DNA of 33,097 nucleotides. Origin: Pseudomonadota bacterium (GTDB taxonomy: Bacteria; Pseudomonadota; Gammaproteobacteria; Ga0077536). Below, piece after piece: positions 1 through 8,129 of this stretch. Position numbers and translations under genes: made by a program. The notes below the pieces were generated by a model, which ran no database searches, had not been told where the DNA came from, and saw only the letters and a list, made by a program, of their open reading frames with translations. Where the stretch lies: the NCBI GenBank assembly GCA_029977665.1, contig JAPOKK010000011.1, positions 1 to 33,097 on the forward strand, given 5' to 3'. Numbering within the stretch: position 1 is the first letter of the stretch; each line of letters begins with the position of its first letter.

Positions 1-146
1 GGCTCGCCGTACGCCTTCATCTTGATGGTTTCGACGAGATCCTTGACCCACGAACGCAGGTGATCAGCATCGATGAGACGGTCCCGCGGGCAGCCCGCGA
101 GGTCGATTATGAGGTGTTGCCCCCAGATAGGTTGATGTTCAGACAT
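1..146 (-). CDS. speD: S-adenosylmethionine decarboxylase, SpeD/SpeH family (5' end only)
   Basis: Reading the minus strand from the ATG at 146 gives 48 codons that run off the window edge: MSEHQPIWGQHL..., then DLAGC and ending IKMKAYGEP. The WGxHLIxDLxGC start followed about 25 residues later by IxMKAYGEP is the N-terminal signature of the pyruvoyl-type AdoMet decarboxylase proenzyme. That enzyme makes decarboxylated AdoMet, the aminopropyl donor for spermidine. The self-cleavage serine lies outside the window. The sequence is too short for the ORF track. A purine-rich GGGTGGGGG stretch upstream of the ATG may be the ribosome-binding site. The family call is fairly secure, but completeness and activity cannot be judged from this fragment. 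Confidence 0.75.
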   Translation of the reverse strand, partial: MSEHQPIWGQHLIIDLAGCPRDRLIDADHLRSWVKDLVETIKMKAYGE

Positions 147-306
147 CGGTATTACCCCCACCCAGCAAGGTCTTTGAAATCGCAGTGCCGTTCACGGCTC
201 TGCGCCCAGTCGGTCCGGACTTGATACCGAACCCGGCCGAGGCTATGAAACGGCTTGGTTCACCTCCTTCGGTCTTGAATTACGCCGCCAGTCACTCACG
301 GAGGAC
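147..306 (-). promoter_or_regulatory. Long, foldable 5' leader of the speD-like gene with an orphan perfect Shine-Dalgarno
   Basis: About 160 nt separate the candidate promoter from the speD ATG. On the minus strand the leader contains AAGGAGGTGA (complement at 260-269), a 10-nt perfect match to the usual 16S rRNA anti-Shine-Dalgarno. No ATG, GTG or TTG follows at usable spacing. Pairings seen by eye: CCGAA with TTCGG (268-272 and 227-231), GCCG-TGAA-CGGC further downstream, and CTGCGC with GCGCAG across 200-205 and 307-312. The first helix overlaps the flank of the Shine-Dalgarno-like run. This suggests a structured, possibly regulatory leader. I recognise no named riboswitch class, and no folding calculation was done. 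Confidence 0.35.
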
Positions 307-312
307 GCGCAG

Positions 313-338
313 GGTATAGATATCCGGCCAGAATGCAA
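313..338 (-). promoter_or_regulatory. Weak sigma-70-like promoter for speD
   Basis: On the minus strand, TTGCAT (complement at 333-338) and TATACC (complement at 313-318) lie 14 nt apart, or 15-16 nt if the -35 box is read as CTTGCA or GCTTGC. The boxes resemble TTGACA and TATAAT but the spacing is short. It is the only AT-richer patch between the speD start and the stop codon of the next minus-strand gene at 361. Confidence 0.3.
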
Positions 339-360
339 GCGTTATTTCGCGCTGCAGCGT

Positions 361-1137
361 TCAGGTCTGATCGGGGCCGGTTTCCTGCGCCTGGAGAGCG
401 TTTTCGAGCATGCCGGCGAGGCGTCCCGCCCAGGCCCGGGCAGCCCCGGGCGTGTCGAGCAGGTCCTGCCGACACTCGAGCAGGGCGTTGGGCAGCCCGC
501 GCGCCAGCGCGTGGACCGGGATGCCGTAGTCCTCGGCGTCGATGCGGTAGGGTTCGTTGTCACCGACGACGAGGTCGCCGCGTTCGCGCGCGGCCGCAAT
601 CAGCGCCTCGGCGTAGCGCCGGTCGGCGCCCGACAGCACCGCCAGGTGCCACGGCCGCCGAGTACCGTCGTAGACCGGCGTGAAGCTGTGCACGGCGACG
701 TAGACGCTCGCCTGGCCGCGCGCCGCGCGCGCGTCGAGCAGGCGCGCGATGGTGTCGTGGTAAGGCGCATGCACGGCGGCCAGGCGCGCCGCGCGCGCAG
801 TCGCGTCGAGGCCGCGGTTGCCCGGCACCTCGATGCGTTCGGAGCGTGCGGGAACCAGCTGCGCGCTCTGTGCGGGACGGTTGCAGTCGACGACGAGACG
901 CGAATAGGGCTGCCACACGAGCGTCGCGTCGAGACGGGCCGACAGCGCGCGCGCCAGGTCCAGCGCGCCGATGTCCCAACCGACGTGCGTCAGCAGCGCG
1001 CCGGCGGCGAGGCCGAGGTCGCCGAGTGCGCGCGGCAGGCGCGTACCGGCGTGGTCGCAGGTGAGGAAGAACGGCGAGGCGGCATCGGCACGCTCGACGA
1101 CGTAGGGCGCCGGTTCGTCGGCGGCGAGCAGGCTCAC
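361..1137 (-). CDS. N-formylglutamate amidohydrolase family protein
   Basis: 258 aa. The FGase family (HutG-like) hydrolyses N-formylglutamate to formate and glutamate, and other members act on related N-acyl amino acids. Family motifs are visible: FLTCDHAGTRLP near residues 24-35, HVGWDIGALDLA around 51, YSRLVVDCNR around 78, and VAVHSFTPVYDG around 148. The Asp/His/Glu-rich motifs fit the metal-dependent amidohydrolase fold. It starts 31 bp downstream of the AstE-like gene, so it is probably the third gene of a minus-strand operon. No histidine-degradation (hut) genes are nearby, so a role in histidine catabolism is not supported; a role in the GCS2/AstE-like context is more likely. The substrate is unknown. 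Confidence 0.85.
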   Translation of the reverse strand: MSLLAADEPAPYVVERADAASPFFLTCDHAGTRLPRALGDLGLAAGALLTHVGWDIGALDLARALSARLDATLVWQPYSRLVVDCNRPAQSAQLVPARSERIEVPGNRGLDATARAARLAAVHAPYHDTIARLLDARAARGQASVYVAVHSFTPVYDGTRRPWHLAVLSGADRRYAEALIAAARERGDLVVGDNEPYRIDAEDYGIPVHALARGLPNALLECRQDLLDTPGAARAWAGRLAGMLENALQAQETGPDQT

Positions 1138-1168
1138 GCGGCAGAGCCGGGTGCGTGCACGGCAAGGC

Positions 1169-2194
1169 TCATGGCACCGCGCGGCCGTGCCGGTCGATGC
1201 GCTGCATCAGGTAGCACAGGCAGTCGAGCCGCACCGCGTTGACGTCCAGCGTGAGCATCGACGGCAGCGCGTCGCGGGCCAGGACGATGTCGTCGCCGGG
1301 ATAGTCGAACACCGCGTCGAGCGCGCCACCCCCGGCGTCGACGACATCCAGGCGATGCGCATGACGCGCGCCGAGACGCCCGAAGCGGGTGCCCGCGGCG
1401 AGCTCGCTGAAGTTCAGGTGATCGAGGTCGGGGCGAAACTCGAAGTCGGCCGGCGTGCCGTCGAACGACAGGCTCGCCGCCGCCGGCACGCGCACGATCC
1501 ACCCGGTGCGCATGAGGTCGAGATCGTGCTCGGGTACCGGCGCATGGGGCAGCTCGGCAAGGTGCAGGCAGGCATCGATGTAGGCCTCGGCATGCGCGAT
1601 GTTAGCCGCTACGCCGGCCTTGCCGCATTCGACCGTGACTGCCGGGCAGAGCGTGGCCAGCGCCTGCGACTGTACCCCGGTGGGTTCGGTGAAGTAGACC
1701 ACCGTGCGGCTGAACAGTCGCGCAAGGTGCAGCCAGCGCTCGTCGAGGCGGTTGACGCAGCCGTAATGCGGATTGAGCCCGGTATTGTTGTGGATGTCGA
1801 TACTCGCGAACGGCGCGCGTTGCCGCACGTAGTCGAAGACCTCGGCTATCAGGGCGTGCTCGGGCGACGCGGCGAGACGCGTGCCCGGCCACACGCGGTT
1901 GAAGTCCTGCTGCCCGGGCAGCGTACGCAGGTTGCGCGCAGCGGCCGCAACATTGCCCACGAACAACAGCAGCGGGCGTGGCAGACCGCGCGCCGCGTGG
2001 CGCGCGAGCACCCGCTTGGCCGCCTCGAAGCCGGTGTCCTCGTTGCCGTGCAGCAGCGTCGAGAGGAACAGCGGCGCGCCCTCGCGGCCCGGCAGGTCGA
2101 ACAGGGTCGGGCCGCCGAGCAGGCGCTCGAGTTCGCTCGTGCGTGCCGTCAACAGTCCGGGCGGCAGTGCCTCGAGGACGCGCAGGGCACTCAT
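1169..2194 (-). CDS. Succinylglutamate desuccinylase/aspartoacylase family zinc enzyme
   Basis: 341 aa from the ATG at 2194. The listed ORF runs 83 codons further upstream, but those codons lie inside the GCS2 gene. The ATG overlaps the GCS2 stop codon as ATGA, which indicates translational coupling. M14-like zinc-site motifs are visible: LHGNEDTG (His and Glu ligands, about residue 50), SIDIHNNTGLNPHYG (third His, about 135), and VTVECGKAG, whose Glu is the expected catalytic base. FxRVWPG and GNVAAAARN also fit. Family members cleave N-acyl amino acids (N-succinylglutamate, N-acetylaspartate). No ast arginine-degradation genes are present, so it is probably not the AST-pathway enzyme. The substrate is unassigned. 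Confidence 0.82.
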   Translation of the reverse strand: MSALRVLEALPPGLLTARTSELERLLGGPTLFDLPGREGAPLFLSTLLHGNEDTGFEAAKRVLARHAARGLPRPLLLFVGNVAAAARNLRTLPGQQDFNRVWPGTRLAASPEHALIAEVFDYVRQRAPFASIDIHNNTGLNPHYGCVNRLDERWLHLARLFSRTVVYFTEPTGVQSQALATLCPAVTVECGKAGVAANIAHAEAYIDACLHLAELPHAPVPEHDLDLMRTGWIVRVPAAASLSFDGTPADFEFRPDLDHLNFSELAAGTRFGRLGARHAHRLDVVDAGGGALDAVFDYPGDDIVLARDALPSMLTLDVNAVRLDCLCYLMQRIDRHGRAVP

Positions 2195-3618
2195 CGGCGC
2201 GCCCCGCCCGCCGGCCACTCGTGCACCGGGGCGCCGCTGCGCTGGTACTCGCAGTAGCTCGCCATGAGCCGGTAGGGATGGCGCTCGTGGGCCAGGTAAC
2301 AGGCACGTTGCCAGGCGGCTCCGGTCTGGCCGCAGGCGACCCGCGCACGCACGATGCCGAGCCAGCGCTCGCGCTCGTCGAGGTCGATACCGAGCCGCGC
2401 AAGACCGGCGTCGGCGTCGGCGATCAGCTCGTCGAGCAGCCATCTCGTCGCCGCCCGCTGCCTGCCGTCGCAGGCGAGCGTGGCATCGAGACCGTCGCGC
2501 GCGGCGCTGTAGAAATTGGCCCGGGCGTCACCGGGCGGCACGCGCCCGATGCAATCGCGCATGACCCATTCGTGCACGGCGCCGAGATAGAGCGCGGCAT
2601 TGGCAATCATGTCGACGAGGCTCGGCCCCGCCGGCAGTGCGCGGTGCTCGAGGCGCACGTGCACGCCGTCGCTCTCGACGCCGATCAGCGGCCGGTTCCA
2701 GCGCCAGATGGTGCCGTTGTGCAGGCGCAGGTGGCGGAACGCCTGCGTATCGTCGTCGAAACGAATCGGCAGCAGCACCGGGAACTCGGCTACGTTCTCG
2801 GTGAAACACTCGAACAGCGAGCGCTCGAGGTAACCGCTGCCGAAGGTCACCCGAGGCCGCGCCGCGGCCGGTCCGGCGGCGCCGGCAATAGCCTGCTCGA
2901 AGAGCGGGATACGGGTCTCGTCCCACAACAGGCGATCGAACAGGATGGGGGCATTGACCGCCGCCGCCAATACCGGTGCCGACAGCGCGAGCGAGGCGTT
3001 GTAATAGCGGTGCGCGAGCGACACCGGGATCTTGAAATGCACCTGGAAGGACGTCGTCGCGGCCTCGAGCATGACGTCACTGTGGCAGAGCGCCAGCCGC
3101 TCGCGGCCGTCGATGCGGATCTCGAGCGGGCGTCCACGATTGGCCGCGAGGAGTTCGTGGTTGAGCGCGTAGTAGCGCTTGAGCGGCGAGATGTTGGCGA
3201 GGGACAGGTCACGCTCACGGATCGTCGGCAACGTGCCGATCATCACCATGTTGGCATCGAGGCCGTGGGCCACGGCGTTGCAGTGCGCCCACAGCGTGGC
3301 GAGATCCTGCGCGGCGGCGGAAAAGGTACGCGGCGCGAAATCGCGCACCGGCGTGTTCAGCTCGACGTTGAAGCGCGACAGCTCGGGCACGACGTCGGGC
3401 GAATCGAGCGCTTCGAGCAACTCGGCGTTGCGCGGTACCGGGTGAAAGCCGTGGTCGAGCAGCCAGGCTTCGAGTTCGAAGCCCCAGGTATAGCCGTCGT
3501 CGGAGAGCGAACCGTCGCCGAATCGGCGCCCCAGGGCCGCGGTCTCGTGCGCCAGGCGCGCGGCGAACGACGCGAAGTCCTCGCGGCTGAACGTGGTCGT
3601 CGAGATTTCTTCGCCCAT
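2191..3618 (-). CDS. Glutamate-cysteine ligase family 2 (GCS2)-like ATP-dependent carboxylate-amine ligase
   Basis: 475 aa. GCS2 (YbdK-type) enzymes join the carboxyl group of glutamate, or of a similar acid, to an amine using ATP. Supporting sequence includes YTWGFELEAWLLD near residue 44, where the metal-binding Glu of the fold is expected, FNVELNTPV around 85, SDVMLEAATTSFQVHFKIP around 185, and FGSGYLERSL further on. It is the first gene of a three-gene minus-strand operon and overlaps the next gene by ATGA. A weak AAGG sits just before the ATG. It may make a gamma-glutamyl or other N-acyl conjugate that the two downstream hydrolases process. True gamma-glutamylcysteine synthesis cannot be excluded. 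No glutathione synthetase gene lies beside it. Confidence 0.8.
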   Translation of the reverse strand: MGEEISTTTFSREDFASFAARLAHETAALGRRFGDGSLSDDGYTWGFELEAWLLDHGFHPVPRNAELLEALDSPDVVPELSRFNVELNTPVRDFAPRTFSAAAQDLATLWAHCNAVAHGLDANMVMIGTLPTIRERDLSLANISPLKRYYALNHELLAANRGRPLEIRIDGRERLALCHSDVMLEAATTSFQVHFKIPVSLAHRYYNASLALSAPVLAAAVNAPILFDRLLWDETRIPLFEQAIAGAAGPAAARPRVTFGSGYLERSLFECFTENVAEFPVLLPIRFDDDTQAFRHLRLHNGTIWRWNRPLIGVESDGVHVRLEHRALPAGPSLVDMIANAALYLGAVHEWVMRDCIGRVPPGDARANFYSAARDGLDATLACDGRQRAATRWLLDELIADADAGLARLGIDLDERERWLGIVRARVACGQTGAAWQRACYLAHERHPYRLMASYCEYQRSGAPVHEWPAGGARR

Positions 3619-3700
3619 GCCTTGCGCTCGTTGCCTGCTTCCCGCGACGCGGGCGCGGAGGCGGATTATAGGGCTTCGGCCGCGTGCCGGCGGAGGGGGC

Positions 3701-3763
3701 TGGACAGCCTGTCATCATGCACTATACTGCAGGTTCTATCGCGAACCCATGCATTATTGTGCT
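3701..3763 (+). promoter_or_regulatory. boxR promoter overlapped by TGCA-N6-TGCA operator
   Basis: A good sigma-70 promoter is visible: TGGACA (3701-3706), a 16-nt spacer, and TATACT (3723-3728). A TGCA-CTATAC-TGCA repeat (3718-3731) lies directly over the -10 box. A degenerate second copy, TGCA-TTATTG-TGCT, is at 3750-3763, 32 bp further on and so on about the same helical face. From family knowledge, BzdR/BoxR repressors bind TGCA repeats separated by 6 bp. The placement predicts that BoxR represses its own operon until benzoyl-CoA releases it. Binding itself is inferred. Confidence 0.65.
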
Positions 3764-3767
3764 TTTC

Positions 3768-4661
3768 ATGAGCGTACCCGCTTCCGCCGACGACGCCACC
3801 GACGATGCTGCCTATCTCGCGCAGCTCGGCGCACGCGTGCGCCGCCTGCGCGCGCGGCGCGGTATGTCGCGGCGCATTCTCGCCGCGGCCTCGGGCATCT
3901 CGGAGCGCTACCTCGCGCAACTCGAAACCGGCAAGGGCAACGCCTCGATTCTCGTGTTGAAGGCCGTCGCCACGGCCATGCACGTCGCCCTCGACGACCT
4001 CGTCGACGAACGCGCCGAGCAGAGCGTGGAGTACCTGTTGCTGCGCGAGCGCCTGCGCGCGGCGGACGACGACGAGCTGCGCCGCCTCGCCGAGGGCCTG
4101 GCCGGCACCCGCACGGGTGCCGCCCCGCGGCCGGCCCACATCGCCCTGATCGGGCTGCGCGGTGCCGGCAAGAGCACGCTCGGCGCCGCGCTCGCCAAGC
4201 GCCTCGGCATGCCGTTCGTCGAACTCGTGCAGGAGATCGAGCGGGCCGCCGGCATGGCGGTGAGCGAGATCTTCGCGCGCGGCGGCCAGACCGCTTACCG
4301 CCGCTTCGAGCGCGCCGCGCTGGCCGCCTCGCTCGAACGCTTCGAACGTGCCGTGATCGCCTGCGGCGGCAGTCTCGTGTCCGAACCGCGCACTTTCGAC
4401 TACCTGCTCGCGTCCTGCTGCACGGTCTGGCTGCGCGCGCAGCCGCGCGAGCACATGGAGCGCGTCATCGCACAGGGCGATTACCGGCCAATGGCGGACA
4501 ACCGCCATGCGATGGCGGACCTCCGCCGCATCCTGGACGAGCGCGCGAGCCTCTATGCGCGCGCCGATTACACCATCGACACCTCCGCCAACGGCGTCGA
4601 GCAGGCGCTGACCGCGCTGCTCGAACTGCCGGCCGTGCGCGAGCTGGCCATTGCTTCCTGA
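3768..4661 (+). CDS. boxR: BoxR/BzdR-type benzoyl-CoA-responsive repressor (HTH-XRE plus shikimate-kinase-like domain)
   Basis: 297 aa from the ATG at 3768, matching the roughly 300 aa of BzdR. The 28 extra ORF-track codons overlap the promoter, so they are rejected. The N-terminal XRE helix-turn-helix (about 20-75) contains RRGMSRRILAAASGISERYLAQLETGKGN. The C-terminal shikimate-kinase-like half (about 128-290) begins with Walker A GLRGAGKST and includes AYRRFERAAL and IACGGSLV. In BzdR/BoxR this domain binds benzoyl-CoA and no longer needs to act as a kinase. It is followed directly by boxC, and the boxC Shine-Dalgarno overlaps its stop codon. It should control the downstream benzoate genes. 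Confidence 0.93.
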   Translation: MSVPASADDATDDAAYLAQLGARVRRLRARRGMSRRILAAASGISERYLAQLETGKGNASILVLKAVATAMHVALDDLVDERAEQSVEYLLLRERLRAADDDELRRLAEGLAGTRTGAAPRPAHIALIGLRGAGKSTLGAALAKRLGMPFVELVQEIERAAGMAVSEIFARGGQTAYRRFERAALAASLERFERAVIACGGSLVSEPRTFDYLLASCCTVWLRAQPREHMERVIAQGDYRPMADNRHAMADLRRILDERASLYARADYTIDTSANGVEQALTALLELPAVRELAIAS

Positions 4662-4671
4662 GGAGCTTCCG

Positions 4672-6372
4672 ATGCCGACCGCCGCCCCCGACACGCTCTC
4701 GGCAGACGCCGCCGAGGCGCGCGTCATCGATTTCCGAACCGCACCCGATCGCTACCATCACTGGGATCTCCGCATCGACGGCCGCGTCGCCTGGCTCGGC
4801 CTCGACGTCGACGAGCAGGCGACGATCGGCAACGGCTACGAGCTCAAGCTGAACTCCTACGACCTCGGCGTCGACATCGAGCTCCACGACGCCATCCAGC
4901 GCCTGCGCTTCGAACACCCCGAAGTCGGCTGCGTGGTGGTCCATTCCAAGAATGAGCGCGTCTTCTGCGCCGGCGCCAACATCAAGATGCTCGGCCGCGC
5001 CACGCATGCGCACAAGGTCAACTTCTGCAAGTTCACCAACGAGACGCGCAACGGCATCGAAGATGCGAGCACCGGTTCCGGTCTGGGCTTCCTGTGCGCG
5101 GTGAAAGGTTCCTGCGCCGGTGGCGGCTACGAGCTCGCGCTGGCCTGCGACGAGATCATCCTCGCCGACGATGGCGCAAGCGCGGTCTCGCTGCCCGAGC
5201 TGCCGCTGCTCGCGGTGTTGCCGGGCACCGGCGGCCTGACCCGGCTGGTCGACAAGCGGCACGTGCGCCGCGACCGCGCCGATTTCTTCTGCACCATCGA
5301 GGAAGGAATCCGTGGCAAGCGCGCGCTCGACTGGCGCCTGGTCGACAGCATCGTGCCCTCCTCGGCCTTCGATGCGGCAATCGGCACGCGCGCCGGCGAG
5401 ATCGCCGCGGCGAGCGACCGGCCGGCCGATGCCACCGGCATTGCGCTGACGCCGCTCGCGCGTCGCGTCGAAGCCGACGCGCTGCACTACGACCACCTCG
5501 ACATCCGGCTCGACCGCGCCACGCGCCTGGCGACGTTCACCCTGCGCGGACCGCTCGACGAACTGCCGGGCACACTTGACGAGATCCTTGCGCAGGGCGC
5601 CGCGTTCTGGCCACTGGCGCTGATGCGCGAACTCGACGACGCCATCCTCCACCTGCGCTTCAACGAAGGGGAGATCGGCACCTGGATGTTCAAGAGCGAA
5701 GGTGACGTCGAGCGCGTACTCGCCGCCGATGCGCTGCTCGAGGCCCACGCCGCGGACTGGTTCGTGCGCGAGGTGCGCCTGTTCGCGCAGCGCGTGCTCA
5801 AGCGCATCGATGTCTCCGCGCGCACGCTCATAGCCGCCGTCGAACCGGGTTCCTGCTTCGCCGGCACCTTGCTCGAGCTGGTACTCGCGGCCGACCAGAG
5901 CTTCATGCTCGACGGCCGGTTCGAGGACGACGAGCGCCCGCCGGCGCACGTTGCGCTCTCCGCGGCCAATTTCGGCCGCCTGCGCATGGTCAACGGCCTG
6001 ACCCGGCTCGAAGCGCGTTCGCTCGACGACCCCGGCGCGGTCGCGCGCCTGGAAGCGCTGAGCGCGCAGCCGCTCGACGCCGCGCGCGCGGAGGAACTCG
6101 GCCTGGTCACGTTCATTCCCGACGACATCGACTGGGAGGACGAGCTGCGCATTCTCGTCGAGGCGCGCGCCGGCTTCTCGCCGGACGCGCTGAGCGGCCT
6201 CGAAGCGAACATCCGCTTTCCCGGCCCGGAAACCATGGAATCGAAGATTTTCGCGCGCCTGTCCGCGTGGCAGAACTGGATCTTCCAACGACCCAACGCG
6301 GTCGGCGAGAAAGGGGCACTGGTGCTCTACGGCACTGGCGAACGCCCGCAGTACGACAAGCGCCGCGTGTAG
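4672..6372 (+). CDS. boxC: 2,3-epoxybenzoyl-CoA dihydrolase BoxC
   Basis: 566 aa. BoxC is the crotonase-superfamily enzyme that opens 2,3-epoxybenzoyl-CoA to the semialdehyde CoA ester and formate. The start at 4672 follows AGGAG with 6-nt spacing; the ORF-track start at 4651 lies inside boxR. An N-terminal crotonase-like half shows VVVHSKNERVFCAGANIKMLG (oxyanion-hole region) and CAVKGSCAGGGYELALACDEI. A second, more diverged half holds AAVEPGSCFAGTLLELVLAADQSFMLDG. The C-terminus has NIRFPGPETMESKIFARLSAWQNWIFQRPNA, characteristic of BoxC. Its length matches the family. It lies between boxR and boxB on one strand and is presumably co-transcribed. Confidence 0.95.
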   Translation: MPTAAPDTLSADAAEARVIDFRTAPDRYHHWDLRIDGRVAWLGLDVDEQATIGNGYELKLNSYDLGVDIELHDAIQRLRFEHPEVGCVVVHSKNERVFCAGANIKMLGRATHAHKVNFCKFTNETRNGIEDASTGSGLGFLCAVKGSCAGGGYELALACDEIILADDGASAVSLPELPLLAVLPGTGGLTRLVDKRHVRRDRADFFCTIEEGIRGKRALDWRLVDSIVPSSAFDAAIGTRAGEIAAASDRPADATGIALTPLARRVEADALHYDHLDIRLDRATRLATFTLRGPLDELPGTLDEILAQGAAFWPLALMRELDDAILHLRFNEGEIGTWMFKSEGDVERVLAADALLEAHAADWFVREVRLFAQRVLKRIDVSARTLIAAVEPGSCFAGTLLELVLAADQSFMLDGRFEDDERPPAHVALSAANFGRLRMVNGLTRLEARSLDDPGAVARLEALSAQPLDAARAEELGLVTFIPDDIDWEDELRILVEARAGFSPDALSGLEANIRFPGPETMESKIFARLSAWQNWIFQRPNAVGEKGALVLYGTGERPQYDKRRV

Positions 6373-6390
6373 CGGCGGAGGAAACCCGAC

Positions 6391-7809
<1,419 letters not shown>

Positions 7810-7814
7810 CGTCC

Positions 7815-8129
7815 ATGGGTACCGTGATCGCAACCGACCGCGAAGGCGCCGAGCACCGACTCGAGGCGAGGGAAGGCCATACGTTGATGGAGATCCTGCG
7901 TGACGGCGGGCTGCCGATCGAAGCGATCTGCGGCGGCCAGTGCATCTGTTCGACCTGCCACGTCTACGTCGACGCGGAGTGGGCGGGCCGGCTGACGCCG
8001 CGCGCGACCGACGAGCAGGTCATGGTCGAGGACTCCGGCCACTACGAGGAGAACTCGCGACTCGCCTGCCAGGTACCCTACGTCGACGAGCTGGACGGCA
8101 TCCGCCTGACGCTCGCGCCCGAGTTCTGA
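7815..8129 (+). CDS. [2Fe-2S] ferredoxin, adrenodoxin type
   Basis: 104 aa from the ATG at 7815. The ORF-track start is a GTG at 7806 that overlaps the boxB stop codon and remains possible. The ATG puts the MGTVIATDREG beta-strand where adrenodoxin-type ferredoxins begin. Cluster cysteines fit C-x5-C-x2-C plus a distant C: the CGGQCICSTCHVYV segment near residue 40 and LACQV near residue 85. It carries single electrons in the cytoplasm. It lies between boxB and the benzoate-CoA ligase gene with overlapping or near-overlapping ends, so it is very likely part of the operon. I infer that it feeds electrons to BoxB; the reductase that would charge it is not here. Confidence 0.88.
   Translation: MGTVIATDREGAEHRLEAREGHTLMEILRDGGLPIEAICGGQCICSTCHVYVDAEWAGRLTPRATDEQVMVEDSGHYEENSRLACQVPYVDELDGIRLTLAPEF

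Noticed and set aside
257-272. Plus-strand GGTTCACCTCCTTC resembling the 3' end of 16S rRNA
   Set aside because: No upstream 16S sequence (no helix 45 or GTAACAAGG); better explained as the complement of a strong Shine-Dalgarno in the speD leader.
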